A stretch of 33,944 nt of DNA from Alkalimonas sp. (GCF_020831925.1 NZ_JAFIFQ010000035.1:1-33944), one strand, 5' to 3'. Counted from the first letter of the stretch, positions 15,397 to 23,279 are shown. Translations and numbers: made by a program. Notes: a model not told the origin generated them from the letters alone.

Positions 15397-16704
15397 TTAG
15401 TACCAAGTCAGCACCGCTGCTATCACCAAGCCGGTCATAAGCAATTGCAGCAGGCAAAACCCCATAATATCTTTTGCTTTTAAACCGGCGATGGCCAAGA
15501 CGGGCAAGGCCCAGAATGGCTGAATTAAGTTAGTCCAGGCATCCCCCCAGGCAACCGCCATCGCGACCCGCTCAATATCGGCGCCCAGCTCCAGCGCTGC
15601 TGGTAGCATGATCGGAGCTTGCACCGCCCACTGACCACCACCCGAGGGCACAAAAATATTCACCAGGCCGGCACTTAAAAAGCTCCAGAATGGCAGGGTC
15701 TCGCTGCTGGCAAAGCCAACAAACCACTGCGACAAACTGGCGGCCATGCCCGATTGCACCATCACCGCCATCATGCCGGCATAAAATGGAAACTGCAGCA
15801 AAATACCGGCACTGCCGGAAATCGCCTGCTGCAAACTGCTTAGCAAATTACGCGGGCTCTGATGCAGTAAAATCGCAGCAAATAAAAACAGCAAGTTGAC
15901 GCTGTTTAGATTCAGCCCACCACCATCACTAAAATACAGCAGCAAGTACCCAAGCCCCAGGCCACCAAACAGCCAGCCCAACCAGCGACTGTGCTCCAGA
16001 TGCTCGGCCGGGCGCTCTGGTTTTAGCGACGCTCTGACTGACTCAGTCAGTTTGGCCGGGTCCACCAATACCGCTTCATCCTTATTCGGCAACATCAGCC
16101 GGTTTAGCAGTGGGATCAGCAGCACCAGCAACAAGGTGAGGGTCAGATTAAAGCCGGAGAAAATGGTCTGGCTGGTTGGGATCACGCCAATCAAGGCTGC
16201 AGAAAAATGCCCTTCGGTAGCGATGGTCAGCGGCACAGAGCCGGCCAGGCCACCGTGCCAGATGACAAAACCAGAATAGGCACTGGCTACTAACAGACGG
16301 TAATCCACCGCCACCCGCCGCGCCAACGCTTTGGCGAAAAAAGCGCCCACCACCAGGCCAAAGCCCCAGTTCAGCCAGCTGGCAACAAGTGCCACCAGCG
16401 TCACCAGCACAATGGCCGTACCGGCCGTCTGTACCTTCGCAGCCAAGGCATCCAAAGCCCGCTGCACCAAAGGGGTGGTCGCCAGTAAAAAACCTGTCAC
16501 CAGCACCAGCATCATCTGCATGGCAAAGCTTAGTAAGCCCCAAAAACCATCGCCCCAATAACGCAGCACCGCCAACGGCGTCTGTTGCTGGAACAGCATG
16601 GCGGCGGCAAACACCAGCAGCGTCAATACTAATACCAACACAAAGGGATCCGGCAGATAACGCTCGGTTAGGCGCACAAAGGGGTTGGCTATTTTGCTCA
16701 GCAT
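15397..16704 (-). CDS. AtoE-type short-chain fatty acid transporter
   Basis: A 435-residue inner-membrane protein with about ten hydrophobic segments, matching the AtoE/TIGR00366 family throughout. Recognisable stretches are RLTERYLPDPFVLVLVLTLL near the N-terminus, LNWGFGLVVGAFFAKALARR, YSGFVIWHGGLAGSVPLTIA, VNIFVPSGGGQWAVQAPIM and WGDAWTNLIQPFWALPVLAIAGL. AtoE imports acetoacetate and short-chain fatty acids in E. coli, where atoDAEB is driven by AtoS and the sigma-54 activator AtoC. No atoD, atoA or atoB gene is seen here. The first ATG is 16704; an in-frame TTG (16719) is possible, and neither has a clear ribosome site. A weak sigma-54-like element lies 46 bp upstream. Confidence 0.87.
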   Translation of the reverse strand: MLSKIANPFVRLTERYLPDPFVLVLVLTLLVFAAAMLFQQQTPLAVLRYWGDGFWGLLSFAMQMMLVLVTGFLLATTPLVQRALDALAAKVQTAGTAIVLVTLVALVASWLNWGFGLVVGAFFAKALARRVAVDYRLLVASAYSGFVIWHGGLAGSVPLTIATEGHFSAALIGVIPTSQTIFSGFNLTLTLLLVLLIPLLNRLMLPNKDEAVLVDPAKLTESVRASLKPERPAEHLEHSRWLGWLFGGLGLGYLLLYFSDGGGLNLNSVNLLFLFAAILLHQSPRNLLSSLQQAISGSAGILLQFPFYAGMMAVMVQSGMAASLSQWFVGFASSETLPFWSFLSAGLVNIFVPSGGGQWAVQAPIMLPAALELGADIERVAMAVAWGDAWTNLIQPFWALPVLAIAGLKAKDIMGFCLLQLLMTGLVIAAVLTWY

Positions 16705-16749
16705 AAAGGCGGTATTCAACGAATAATCATGCTGTTAGCCTAGCGGCTT

Positions 16750-16765
16750 TGCCGAAAAAGTACCA
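16750..16765 (-). promoter_or_regulatory. Weak sigma-54-like element upstream of the AtoE-type gene
   Basis: On the minus strand TGGTACTTTTTCGGCA keeps TGG-N10-GCA but deviates at four of the other consensus positions. It begins 46 bp upstream of the AtoE-type ATG. The link of AtoE to sigma-54 activators in E. coli makes it worth noting. A match of this quality can arise by chance. Confidence 0.3.
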
Positions 16766-16792
16766 GCCAAGTCGAGCTTAGCTACTGATAAA

Positions 16793-16817
16793 AAACCCTG
16801 CCGGCATGGCAGGGTTT
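16793..16817 (-). terminator. Rho-independent terminator of the DUF4168 gene
   Basis: AAACCCTGCC (16793-16802) pairs perfectly with GGCAGGGTTT (16808-16817) around a five-base loop. On the minus strand the stem is followed by a run of T (TTTTTTATC). It lies 57 bp beyond the DUF4168 stop, so it separates that gene from the AtoE-type gene. Confidence 0.85.
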
Positions 16818-16873
16818 GGTCAGGGGTTTCAGCCCAACGCTTACTTCAGGCTGAAAAGGGAGCCGGGCGCGAT

Positions 16874-17248
16874 TTAAGAGTCAGCGCGTGACATGCTAAG
16901 GATACGCTCGCGCAGTTCTTCATCCTGCTGGGCTTGCTGAGCAATAGCGTTGTATTGCTCCGCGGTAAGGCCGGCAGACTCAACAGCTTCTACCATTTCA
17001 TTCTGAGCCTGCTGCTGAATTTGCTGGGCCTGCTCAGCACTCTCAGCGCTTTGAAATTCTACTTCGTATTTAGCGCCGATTTCGCCAATGGCATCCATTG
17101 CCATGGTGAACTGCAGTAGCTTGGCTTCTGTGATTTCAACCTGTTGCTGCTGTTGTGGCTGCATGGCTGCAGGATTTGCCTGAGCAACACCCAGGGTGAC
17201 AGTGGCAGAGAAGGCGGCCAGACAAAGGGCAATAGCAGTTTTTTTCAT
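16874..17248 (-). CDS. DUF4168 family small exported protein
   Basis: A 124-residue protein with a signal peptide (MKKTAIALCLAAFSATVTLGVAQA). A Gln-rich spacer (MQPQQQQQVEITEA) leads into two helical segments (LLQFTMAMDAIGEIGAKYEVEFQ and AEQAQQIQQQAQNEMVEAVE) and a tail (LTAEQYNAIAQQAQQDEELRERILSM). The phrase L-x-x-F-x-x-A-x-x-x-I-x-x-I and the ending LTxEQYNxIxxxxxxDxxLxxRI match DUF4168. The family is periplasmic and of unknown function. AAAGGAG lies seven bases before the ATG. It diverges from the second sigma-54 kinase/regulator pair and has a good sigma-54-like element 37 bp upstream, so it is the probable target of that system. Confidence 0.85.
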   Translation of the reverse strand: MKKTAIALCLAAFSATVTLGVAQANPAAMQPQQQQQVEITEAKLLQFTMAMDAIGEIGAKYEVEFQSAESAEQAQQIQQQAQNEMVEAVESAGLTAEQYNAIAQQAQQDEELRERILSMSRADS

Positions 17249-17284
17249 AAGGGGACTCCTTTAGTTTGAGTTCACTTACCTGAT

Positions 17285-17300
17285 TGCGAAAGCCGTACCA
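17285..17300 (-). promoter_or_regulatory. Candidate sigma-54 promoter of the DUF4168 gene
   Basis: On the minus strand TGGTACGGCTTTCGCA fits TGGCACG-N4-TTGCA, with GG and GC exactly ten bases apart and two mismatches (T for C, C for T). It lies 37 bp upstream of the DUF4168 ATG, the same distance as at the lipoprotein gene, and shares TGG(C/T)ACGGCTTT with that site. The gene opposite encodes a sigma-54 activator system. Confidence 0.65.
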
Positions 17301-17382
17301 ACTTGAATATTTCACCATAAGTAATTGATAATCAATAAATTAAATCAAAAACCCCCAAGCGTAGGCTGCCAGGCCCTTCATC

Positions 17383-17407
17383 ATTGTGTATACTAATGAC
17401 ACACAAT
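17383..17407. promoter_or_regulatory. Inverted repeat, candidate activator site
   Basis: ATTGTGT (17383-17389) and ACACAAT (17401-17407) are perfect inverted copies with an eleven-base spacer. The site is about 95-120 bp upstream of the predicted transcript start of the DUF4168 gene, a usual distance for a sigma-54 enhancer. It also ends one base before the AGGAGG of the kinase gene, so a bound regulator or an RNA hairpin could limit kinase expression. Confidence 0.5.
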
Positions 17408-17417
17408 AGGAGGTGAT

Positions 17418-18920
17418 GTGACAATTTTATCCAACCTACGCCGCTGGCCACAAGCCAGCCTGCAGCGACGGTTGCTGCTGTTTGTGGTGCTACCTATGCT
17501 ATTGCTGGTAGGGCTGGCCATTCGCTTTGGCCTGGCCTTAACCAGTGAGCTGGTCAGCAATAGCTTACGCACCGATCTGGAGCTGATTGGCCGGGCCATC
17601 CGGGTTCCTATCAGCGATGCACTGCTGCAACAGGATATGGCAGCCATCAACGCCCATCTTGAGTCGGTGTTTACCATAGGCCGGGTCTATGGCGCCTCGG
17701 TTTACGACACCGATGGCCGCCTGGTGGCAGCCACCGGCGTGACCGAGCGCGATCTTTCCGACAGTGAACTGGCTTCGGAAGTGGTTCGCACCGGTCTGCA
17801 GCAGGATGGCTACCACTCGGTATCTGGCCAATCGCTGTTTTCGCATTTTTTACCGGTGATTGATCGCAGCGGTCAGATCCATGGCTTGCTGCAAATTAGC
17901 CGCAAAGGCAGTGATTTTGAGCGAAGCCTGGATCGGATGTCGACCCTGGCCTGGTTGAGCTGGCTGGCTCTGGCACTGCTCAGCCTGCTGATCATGTGGC
18001 GCGGTCATCAGCGCGCTATCGGCCAGCCGGTGCACCAACTGGTAGACAGTATGCGTAAGGTCGCGGCTGGTGACAGCAAGCATCGCGCAGCACTGGATGG
18101 TCCGGCCGAACTGGCCGAAGTAGCGGCTGGCCTCAATCAGATGCTGGACGATATGGCCAAAGCGCAGCAGCAATTGCTCAGCCAGCAAAAGCAGCAGCAA
18201 CGCATGCAGCAACAGTTGAAGAAACAAGAAACCATGGCCGCTATTGGTCAGGTGGTAAGTGGGGTTGCCCATGAGCTGGGGGCACCGCTTAGCGTGATCG
18301 ATGGCCGGGCACAACGACTACTGCGCCTGCAACAGGACGAAGACAGCCAGCGCCAGTTGGATGCCATTCGTGGCCAGGTACAACGTCTTAGCCGGATGGT
18401 TACGCAATTGCAGGCCTTTGCCCATACACCGGTTGCCAGCTGGCAAACCGTCTCTTTACCGGAGTTGATACAGCAGGCACTCACCAGCATCAGCTTTGAG
18501 CTACAACCAGGTGATGCCGAGCCACGGCTGCTGGCTCCTTGCCCACCTATAGAACTAACAATGGACCCGGATCGCTTTGAGCTGGCATTGGTCAATGGTC
18601 TGCGCAATGCCGTTCAGGCGGCGCGCAGCGAGGTGCTGCTGCAAGTCATTGCCGATAAGCAGTCATTGCAGATCCTGATTGAAGACGATGGTCCAGGCCT
18701 GCCAGCTGGCAAGGCGGCGGCAGATGTGATGCAACCTTTTGTGTCCAATAAACCGCAAGGCCAGGGCACAGGCCTTGGCCTGGCCATTGTGCAGCAAATT
18801 TTGCAGGAGCATCAGGGCAGCGTGCAACTGTCCAACAAAACGCAGCCCAATAACACAGTGACCGGTTGCCGCCTGACACTGATCCTACCCTTGCCCGCCG
18901 CTAAGGAGTCACACGTATGA
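17418..18920 (+). CDS. Sensor histidine kinase with Cache-like periplasmic domain
   Basis: A 500-residue kinase beginning at GTG 17418, with AGGAGG five bases upstream. Membrane helix 1 is about 18-41 and helix 2 about 176-195. The 135-residue periplasmic part contains VYGASVYDTDGRLVAATG and FLPVIDRSGQIHGLLQIS, which resemble PAS/Cache-type sensor strands. HAMP follows, then a Gln/Lys coiled coil (KAQQQLLSQQKQQQRMQQQL), HisKA with His285 in QVVSGVAHELGAPLSVIDGRAQ, and an ATPase domain (VNGLRNAVQAARS, EDDGPGLPAG, GQGTGLGLAIVQQIL). It overlaps the regulator start by 4 bp (ATGA). It differs clearly from the kinase at 11318-12736, so the two systems are not a simple local duplication. Confidence 0.93.
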   Translation: MTILSNLRRWPQASLQRRLLLFVVLPMLLLVGLAIRFGLALTSELVSNSLRTDLELIGRAIRVPISDALLQQDMAAINAHLESVFTIGRVYGASVYDTDGRLVAATGVTERDLSDSELASEVVRTGLQQDGYHSVSGQSLFSHFLPVIDRSGQIHGLLQISRKGSDFERSLDRMSTLAWLSWLALALLSLLIMWRGHQRAIGQPVHQLVDSMRKVAAGDSKHRAALDGPAELAEVAAGLNQMLDDMAKAQQQLLSQQKQQQRMQQQLKKQETMAAIGQVVSGVAHELGAPLSVIDGRAQRLLRLQQDEDSQRQLDAIRGQVQRLSRMVTQLQAFAHTPVASWQTVSLPELIQQALTSISFELQPGDAEPRLLAPCPPIELTMDPDRFELALVNGLRNAVQAARSEVLLQVIADKQSLQILIEDDGPGLPAGKAAADVMQPFVSNKPQGQGTGLGLAIVQQILQEHQGSVQLSNKTQPNNTVTGCRLTLILPLPAAKESHV

Positions 18921-20320
18921 CCATCTCGCCCAGCCAACTGGCCATTGTGGAAGATGATCCGGCTTTACTTGAGTTGCTGCAGGAGGAGCTGACCGGCCAG
19001 GGCTATCAAGTGACCACCTTTAGCCAAGCAGAAGACCTGCTCGCTGTACTGGCAGATCAGTCCTTTGCGCTGGTGATCAGCGATATTCGCCTGCCCGGTA
19101 TCAGTGGCCTGGAGCTGCTGAGCCGTTTCAAGCAACGGAGCAATCCGCCGGCCCTCCTGCTGATCACGGCTTTTGGCACCGTACGTCAGGCCGTAGCCGC
19201 CTTAAAACAGGGGGCCGACGACTTTCTGACCAAGCCGCTTGATCTGGATCACCTGACGTTGTCGGTGCAACGCTTACTGGCCCACCAGGCGCTGCAACGC
19301 GAAGTACAGCAGTTGCGGCAACAGCAACTGGAAAGTCCACCAGGTATCACAGGGATTATTGGAAAAAGCCGGGCCATGCGTCGGCTGTACCAGCAAATAG
19401 CTCAGGTTGCCCCGGCTCAGGGGGCAGTACTGATCCTCGGAGAAAGCGGCAGTGGTAAGGAGCTGGTCGCTCAGGCCATTCACCAGCAAAGTGCCCGTAT
19501 CAACAAGCCTTTTATTGCCGTGAACTGCGCCGGCATTCCGGCCGAGCTGATGGAAAGTGAATTCTTCGGCCATGCCGCCGGCGCTTTTACCGGAGCCCGT
19601 AACGCCCGACAGGGCCTGTTTAAAGAAGCCGATGGCGGCACCCTGCTGCTGGATGAAATCGCTGAAATGCCCTTGTTGCTGCAAGCCAAATTATTACGGG
19701 TCTTGCAGGAAGGCAAAATCCGCCCGGTTGGCAGTGATCAGGAAGACAGCATCGATGTACGAATTCTGGCCGCGACCCATCAGGATCTGGAACAAAAAGT
19801 CGAGACGGGTAGCTTCCGTGCCGACTTATTTTACCGGCTGGAAACCTTCAGCCTGCAGGTACCGCCGCTGCGTGAACGCGCCGATGATCTGGAGCTGCTG
19901 GCCGATGTGTTTTTACAAAAGTTAAAACAGCAGCAGCCCAAAAATGTGCAGGGCTTAAGCCCGGAAGCGCTCGATTGCCTGTACCGCTATCCTTTTCCCG
20001 GCAATGTACGGGAACTACAGAATGCCATCGAGCGCGCTTTCACCTTTGCCGATAGCGCTGATATTCAGCCGGCTGATTTGCCCGGCCGTATTTGCAATTA
20101 TCAACCAGAAGCCGGCCAGCCATCACAAAGCCACACCAGCTGGCCCAGCCTGCAACAATTGCAGCGCAACTATGTGCAGCAAGTGCTGCAACATACCGCT
20201 GGTAACAAACAAAAAGCCGCCCAATTGCTGGGTATTACCCGTCGCACCTTGTACCGCTGGCTGGAGCCGGCAGAACAGGCAAGCACGGGCAAAGAAGACA
20301 ATGACCATGCAACGGATTGA
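18917..20320 (+). CDS. Sigma-54-dependent response regulator (NtrC family)
   Basis: A 467-residue activator, with AAGGAG upstream of ATG 18917. The receiver carries IVEDDP, Asp56 in LVISDIRLPG, TAFG and DFLTKPLD. The AAA+ domain has GESGSGKE (Walker A), GAFTGA (sigma-54 contact), GGTLLLDEIAEMPL (Walker B) and the YPFPGNVRELQN segment. A Fis-type helix-turn-helix near the end (HTAGNKQKAAQLLGITRRTLYRWL) is followed by a short acidic tail. It should activate the DUF4168 promoter across from its own operon. Its last 20 bases overlap the start of the kinase-like gene at 20301. Confidence 0.94.
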   Translation: MTISPSQLAIVEDDPALLELLQEELTGQGYQVTTFSQAEDLLAVLADQSFALVISDIRLPGISGLELLSRFKQRSNPPALLLITAFGTVRQAVAALKQGADDFLTKPLDLDHLTLSVQRLLAHQALQREVQQLRQQQLESPPGITGIIGKSRAMRRLYQQIAQVAPAQGAVLILGESGSGKELVAQAIHQQSARINKPFIAVNCAGIPAELMESEFFGHAAGAFTGARNARQGLFKEADGGTLLLDEIAEMPLLLQAKLLRVLQEGKIRPVGSDQEDSIDVRILAATHQDLEQKVETGSFRADLFYRLETFSLQVPPLRERADDLELLADVFLQKLKQQQPKNVQGLSPEALDCLYRYPFPGNVRELQNAIERAFTFADSADIQPADLPGRICNYQPEAGQPSQSHTSWPSLQQLQRNYVQQVLQHTAGNKQKAAQLLGITRRTLYRWLEPAEQASTGKEDNDHATD

Positions 20321-21107
20321 TGCCAGCGCTAGCTACCAACAGTTGCTGGATACCCTTTGTGCCAGCTTAAGAACCTTGCCTACACCTGCCGTAGTAGGCA
20401 TTAGCGGTGCTCAGGGCAGTGGCAAGAGCACGCTGGCACGCTTGCTGACCGAGCAACTGACGGCTTTGGGTTTGGCTACAGCCACGGTATCATTGGATGA
20501 TTATTACCTGAGTAAAGCGCAGCGCCAGCAACTGGCAGAGCAGGTGCATCCCTTACTGGCCCAGCGGGGCGTCCCCGGTACCCATGCCATCAACAGAGCC
20601 ATCACCGATGCGAAGAGGGTGCTGGCAGCCAAGCCGGTCCAGCTGCCCTGTTTTGATAAAGCCCTGGATGAACCGGTCAGCGACCGGCCGCCGCAGCAAC
20701 TGCAGCTGCTGATCGTCGAGGGCTGGTGTCTGGGGATAGGACCGCAAAGCGAGCAGGAGCTGTACCTGCCACAAAATAACCTGGAAGCCAACGACGATCC
20801 GACCGGTCAGTGGCGAGCTTTCATCAACCAGCAATTGGGCGGCCTGTATCAGCAATACTGGCAGTTGCTCACACCCCTGATCTGGCTGCAGGCTCCGGAC
20901 TGGGATTCGGTCTGTCGGTGGCGGGCCAAACAAGAACAGCAACTTTGGCAACAGCGTGGTCAGGGCATGACCCCACAGCAACTGACCCACTTTATGCAGA
21001 GTTTTGAGCGCTTAACCCGTGCCAGCTGGCAGCAACTGCCTCAGCGGGCCGATATCCAAATTGCGCTGGATCAGCAGCAGCAACCTATTTTGCTGACCAA
21101 TTCATAA
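20301..21107 (+). CDS. P-loop kinase, D-glycerate 3-kinase-like
   Basis: A 268-residue cytoplasmic protein of the GLYK/Tda10 group in the uridine-kinase-like P-loop family. It has Walker A GISGAQGSGKST near residue 35, VSLDDYYLSKAQR (the D-D-Y-Y signature), HPLLAQRGVPGTHA, LPCFDKALDEPVSDR and IVEGWCLGIGP, all typical of these kinases. D-glycerate 3-kinase makes 3-phosphoglycerate from glycerate, but bacterial homologues are little tested. The start may be ATG 20301 or ATG 20307. Either overlaps the regulator gene, so it is probably in the same transcript. Why a glycerate-kinase-like enzyme would share an operon with an envelope-type sensor is unclear. Confidence 0.82.
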   Translation: MTMQRIDASASYQQLLDTLCASLRTLPTPAVVGISGAQGSGKSTLARLLTEQLTALGLATATVSLDDYYLSKAQRQQLAEQVHPLLAQRGVPGTHAINRAITDAKRVLAAKPVQLPCFDKALDEPVSDRPPQQLQLLIVEGWCLGIGPQSEQELYLPQNNLEANDDPTGQWRAFINQQLGGLYQQYWQLLTPLIWLQAPDWDSVCRWRAKQEQQLWQQRGQGMTPQQLTHFMQSFERLTRASWQQLPQRADIQIALDQQQQPILLTNS

Positions 21108-21179
21108 ACACACTGAGTACCCAATAACCTGTAAGCTCAGTACAATAGCTTTTCTATCAACGGCCGGAGCTTTCTTAGC

Positions 21180-22310
21180 ATGCATCTGTTGCGCCACCTG
21201 CTTTCCAGAGTCACGGAAGACTTACTGCTGCTGGTATTGCTGCTGGCACTGCCACTATTGCTCTGGTTTACCCCCAGCAGCCCGGCAGCTCTGCTGCACT
21301 TGGTCGACTGGCCCACCATCACCGCATTGGCGGCCTTGATGCTGCTGAGCCGGGGTTTGGAAGACAGTGGTTATCTGGCCCGCTTTGCCGCCTGGTTGTT
21401 GAGGCAGGAGCATTCTCAGCGTCAGCTGGCTGTGGTGTTGGTGGCCTTTGCTGCCCTGCTATCGGCGGTAATTACCAACGATGTGGCACTTTTTGTGCTG
21501 GTGCCCATCTGTCTGAGCCTGGCCAGGCTGAGCGGCTTGCCGGTCGGTCGTTTGATCATTTTTCTGGCATTGGCAGTCAATGCCGGCTCCAGCATCAGCC
21601 CTATCGGCAACCCACAAAATCTGCTGCTGTGGCAGGCTTCCGGCCTTAGTTTTCTGCAGTTTTTGCTGATGATGCTGCCACTGGCGCTGCTACTCACGCT
21701 GCTATTGATGGTGCTGAGTTATCTGGCCTTTCCAGCCAGCCGACTGTTATTGCCGGCCAGTTCTTCGCAACCCAGGCAAGATAAACAACTGTTTCGCTGG
21801 TCACTGCTGGGCTATCTGCCGGTGATTATAGCCATTGAGCTTGGTTTGGCCCCTGCAGCTGCAGTATTGGTGGCCTTTGGTTATTGGTTCAGAGCCAAAG
21901 CGGTAGTGCTTGGCATCGACTGGTGGTTACTGCTGATTTTTGCACTAATGTTCATTGATTTAGGCTTGCTGGCGCAGTTGCCTCTGATGCAGCAGTTGGC
22001 CACCGCCTCGCTGGAGCTTCCCGGCGGTGCTTTCACTGCTGGCGCAGTACTGTCACAATTGCTATCCAATGTCCCGGCCGCGATCTTTTTGCAAAACTTT
22101 ACCGACGACTGGCGAGCCCTCAGCTGGGGCGTCAGTGTCGGTGGTTTTGGCCTCGCCATAGGTTCACTGGCCAACCTAATCGCGCTGCGCCTGGCCAAGC
22201 ACCCCGGACTCTGGCGAGAGTTTCATGCCTGGTCAGTCCCGATCTTCTTTGTCAGTGCGCTGGTGGGAGCTCTGCTGTTGGCTAGTACTAACGGCTGTTG
22301 CGTTTGGTAG
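21180..22310 (+). CDS. Anion permease, ArsB/NhaD-SLC13 superfamily (YbiR-like)
   Basis: A 376-residue membrane protein with about ten hydrophobic helices. The key signature is in two re-entrant-like stretches, AVITNDVALFVLVPICLSLA and NAGSSISPIGNPQNLLLWQA. The S-P-I-G-N-P-Q-N sequence is typical of YbiR/ArsB-like permeases. A third region, LSQLLSNVPAAIFLQNF, mirrors the first, as expected from an inverted-repeat transporter. The transported ion is not known; arsenite, citrate or another anion are possible for the superfamily. No ars genes are nearby. It lies 72 bp after the kinase gene on the same strand. The ribosome site is weak (GGAG ten bases before the ATG). Confidence 0.85.
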   Translation: MHLLRHLLSRVTEDLLLLVLLLALPLLLWFTPSSPAALLHLVDWPTITALAALMLLSRGLEDSGYLARFAAWLLRQEHSQRQLAVVLVAFAALLSAVITNDVALFVLVPICLSLARLSGLPVGRLIIFLALAVNAGSSISPIGNPQNLLLWQASGLSFLQFLLMMLPLALLLTLLLMVLSYLAFPASRLLLPASSSQPRQDKQLFRWSLLGYLPVIIAIELGLAPAAAVLVAFGYWFRAKAVVLGIDWWLLLIFALMFIDLGLLAQLPLMQQLATASLELPGGAFTAGAVLSQLLSNVPAAIFLQNFTDDWRALSWGVSVGGFGLAIGSLANLIALRLAKHPGLWREFHAWSVPIFFVSALVGALLLASTNGCCVW

Positions 22311-22399
22311 TCATTGGTTATTAAGTGTTACGCTCACTGGTTCCTATAACAGACTCTGCAGTATGCTATCTATCTTATTAATCGCGAATGGGTCTATTG

Positions 22400-23185
22400 A
22401 TGAAATTAGTGCACTCTTTGTTGCTTGCCAGCTCCCTCTGCAGCCTTGCCTGGTCTTGGTCATTGCAAGCAACCATTGTCGAGTTCAGAACCTCGTTAGG
22501 TAACTTTGAAGTCAATTTATTTGACGAGATCACGCCGAAAACGGTAGAGAACTTCCTGCAGTATGTCGAAGATGAAAGCTATCATAACAGTGTGATTCAT
22601 CGTCTGGTGCCGGACTTCGTGGTGCAGGGGGGCGGCTTTGCCTACAGCGGCGAGCTGCCACTAGATGTGATCCCCGCCCGAGCTGCGGTGCAGAACGAGC
22701 CAAAACTATCGAATCGTAAAGGCACCATCGCCATGGCCAAGCTGGAGAATCGTCCCAACAGTGCCACCAACCAGTGGTTTTTCAATTTAAATAACAACCA
22801 TGCAGGCCAGCCTCAACTGGATACCCAAAATGGGGGTTTCACTGTGTTTGGTCAGATTTCTGAACAAGGGATGGAGATATTAGAAGCCATCGCTGCTTTG
22901 CCGCGTTTTAATCTTGGCGGCGCAGCAAATAGTATGCCTTTACGAAACTACACCAATGCCGATGCAGCAGCAGGCAAGACAGTCACAGCCGAGAATCTGG
23001 TGTTGATCGAAAGTGTGGTGATCGTGGATGCCAGAAGCAATACTGCAGCCGGGTTGAACCCGGTAGCCAACACCCTGATTGAGCAGCAACCACAACAGGA
23101 CAATGATTTGGACAATGGCGGCTCGCTTGCCTGGCTGGTCGTTGGTCTGACCGGCATCCTGCTAGTGCGTCGTCGCCGCCGTTAG
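22400..23185 (+). CDS. Exported cyclophilin-type peptidyl-prolyl isomerase with GlyGly-CTERM tail
   Basis: A 261-residue protein (from ATG 22400; ATG 22388 would add four residues). A signal peptide (MKLVHSLLLASSLCSLAWS) precedes a cyclophilin domain: VEFRTSLGNFEVNLFDEITPKTVENFL, SVIHRLVPDFVVQGGGF, GTIAMAKLENRPNSATNQWFFN and GFTVFGQI. It catalyses proline isomerisation in exported proteins. The end is unusual: a linker of about 40 residues, then DNGGSLAWLVVGLTGILLVRRRRR. This is the GlyGly, hydrophobic helix and Arg cluster of GlyGly-CTERM proteins (TIGR03501), which are cut by rhombosortase and released through type II secretion. The mature enzyme may thus be on the cell surface. No rhombosortase gene is in the window. 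Confidence 0.9.
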   Translation: MKLVHSLLLASSLCSLAWSWSLQATIVEFRTSLGNFEVNLFDEITPKTVENFLQYVEDESYHNSVIHRLVPDFVVQGGGFAYSGELPLDVIPARAAVQNEPKLSNRKGTIAMAKLENRPNSATNQWFFNLNNNHAGQPQLDTQNGGFTVFGQISEQGMEILEAIAALPRFNLGGAANSMPLRNYTNADAAAGKTVTAENLVLIESVVIVDARSNTAAGLNPVANTLIEQQPQQDNDLDNGGSLAWLVVGLTGILLVRRRRR

Positions 23186-23204
23186 AGTTTGGTCTGAACA
23201 AAAA

Positions 23205-23243
23205 ATTATGCCCATCCAGAAGCTTGTTCTAGATGGGCATAAT
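23205..23243 (-). terminator. Rho-independent terminator of the KfrA-like gene
   Basis: ATTATGCCCATC (23205-23216) pairs with GATGGGCATAAT (23232-23243), a perfect 12-bp stem with a 15-base loop. On the minus strand the stem runs into TTTTTT. It lies 37 bp past the KfrA-like stop. It could also stop rightward transcripts from the cyclophilin gene, but no T run follows on that side. Confidence 0.85.
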
Positions 23244-23279
23244 GAAGGTATAAGGCACCCTGTTCATGCCAGTACTTAA

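Noticed and set aside
9963-20320. The sigma-54 pairs as PrsK/PrsR regulators of PEP-CTERM export
   Set aside because: No PEP-CTERM tail, exosortase or exopolysaccharide gene is present, and the kinases lack the many-helix N-terminal region of PrsK.
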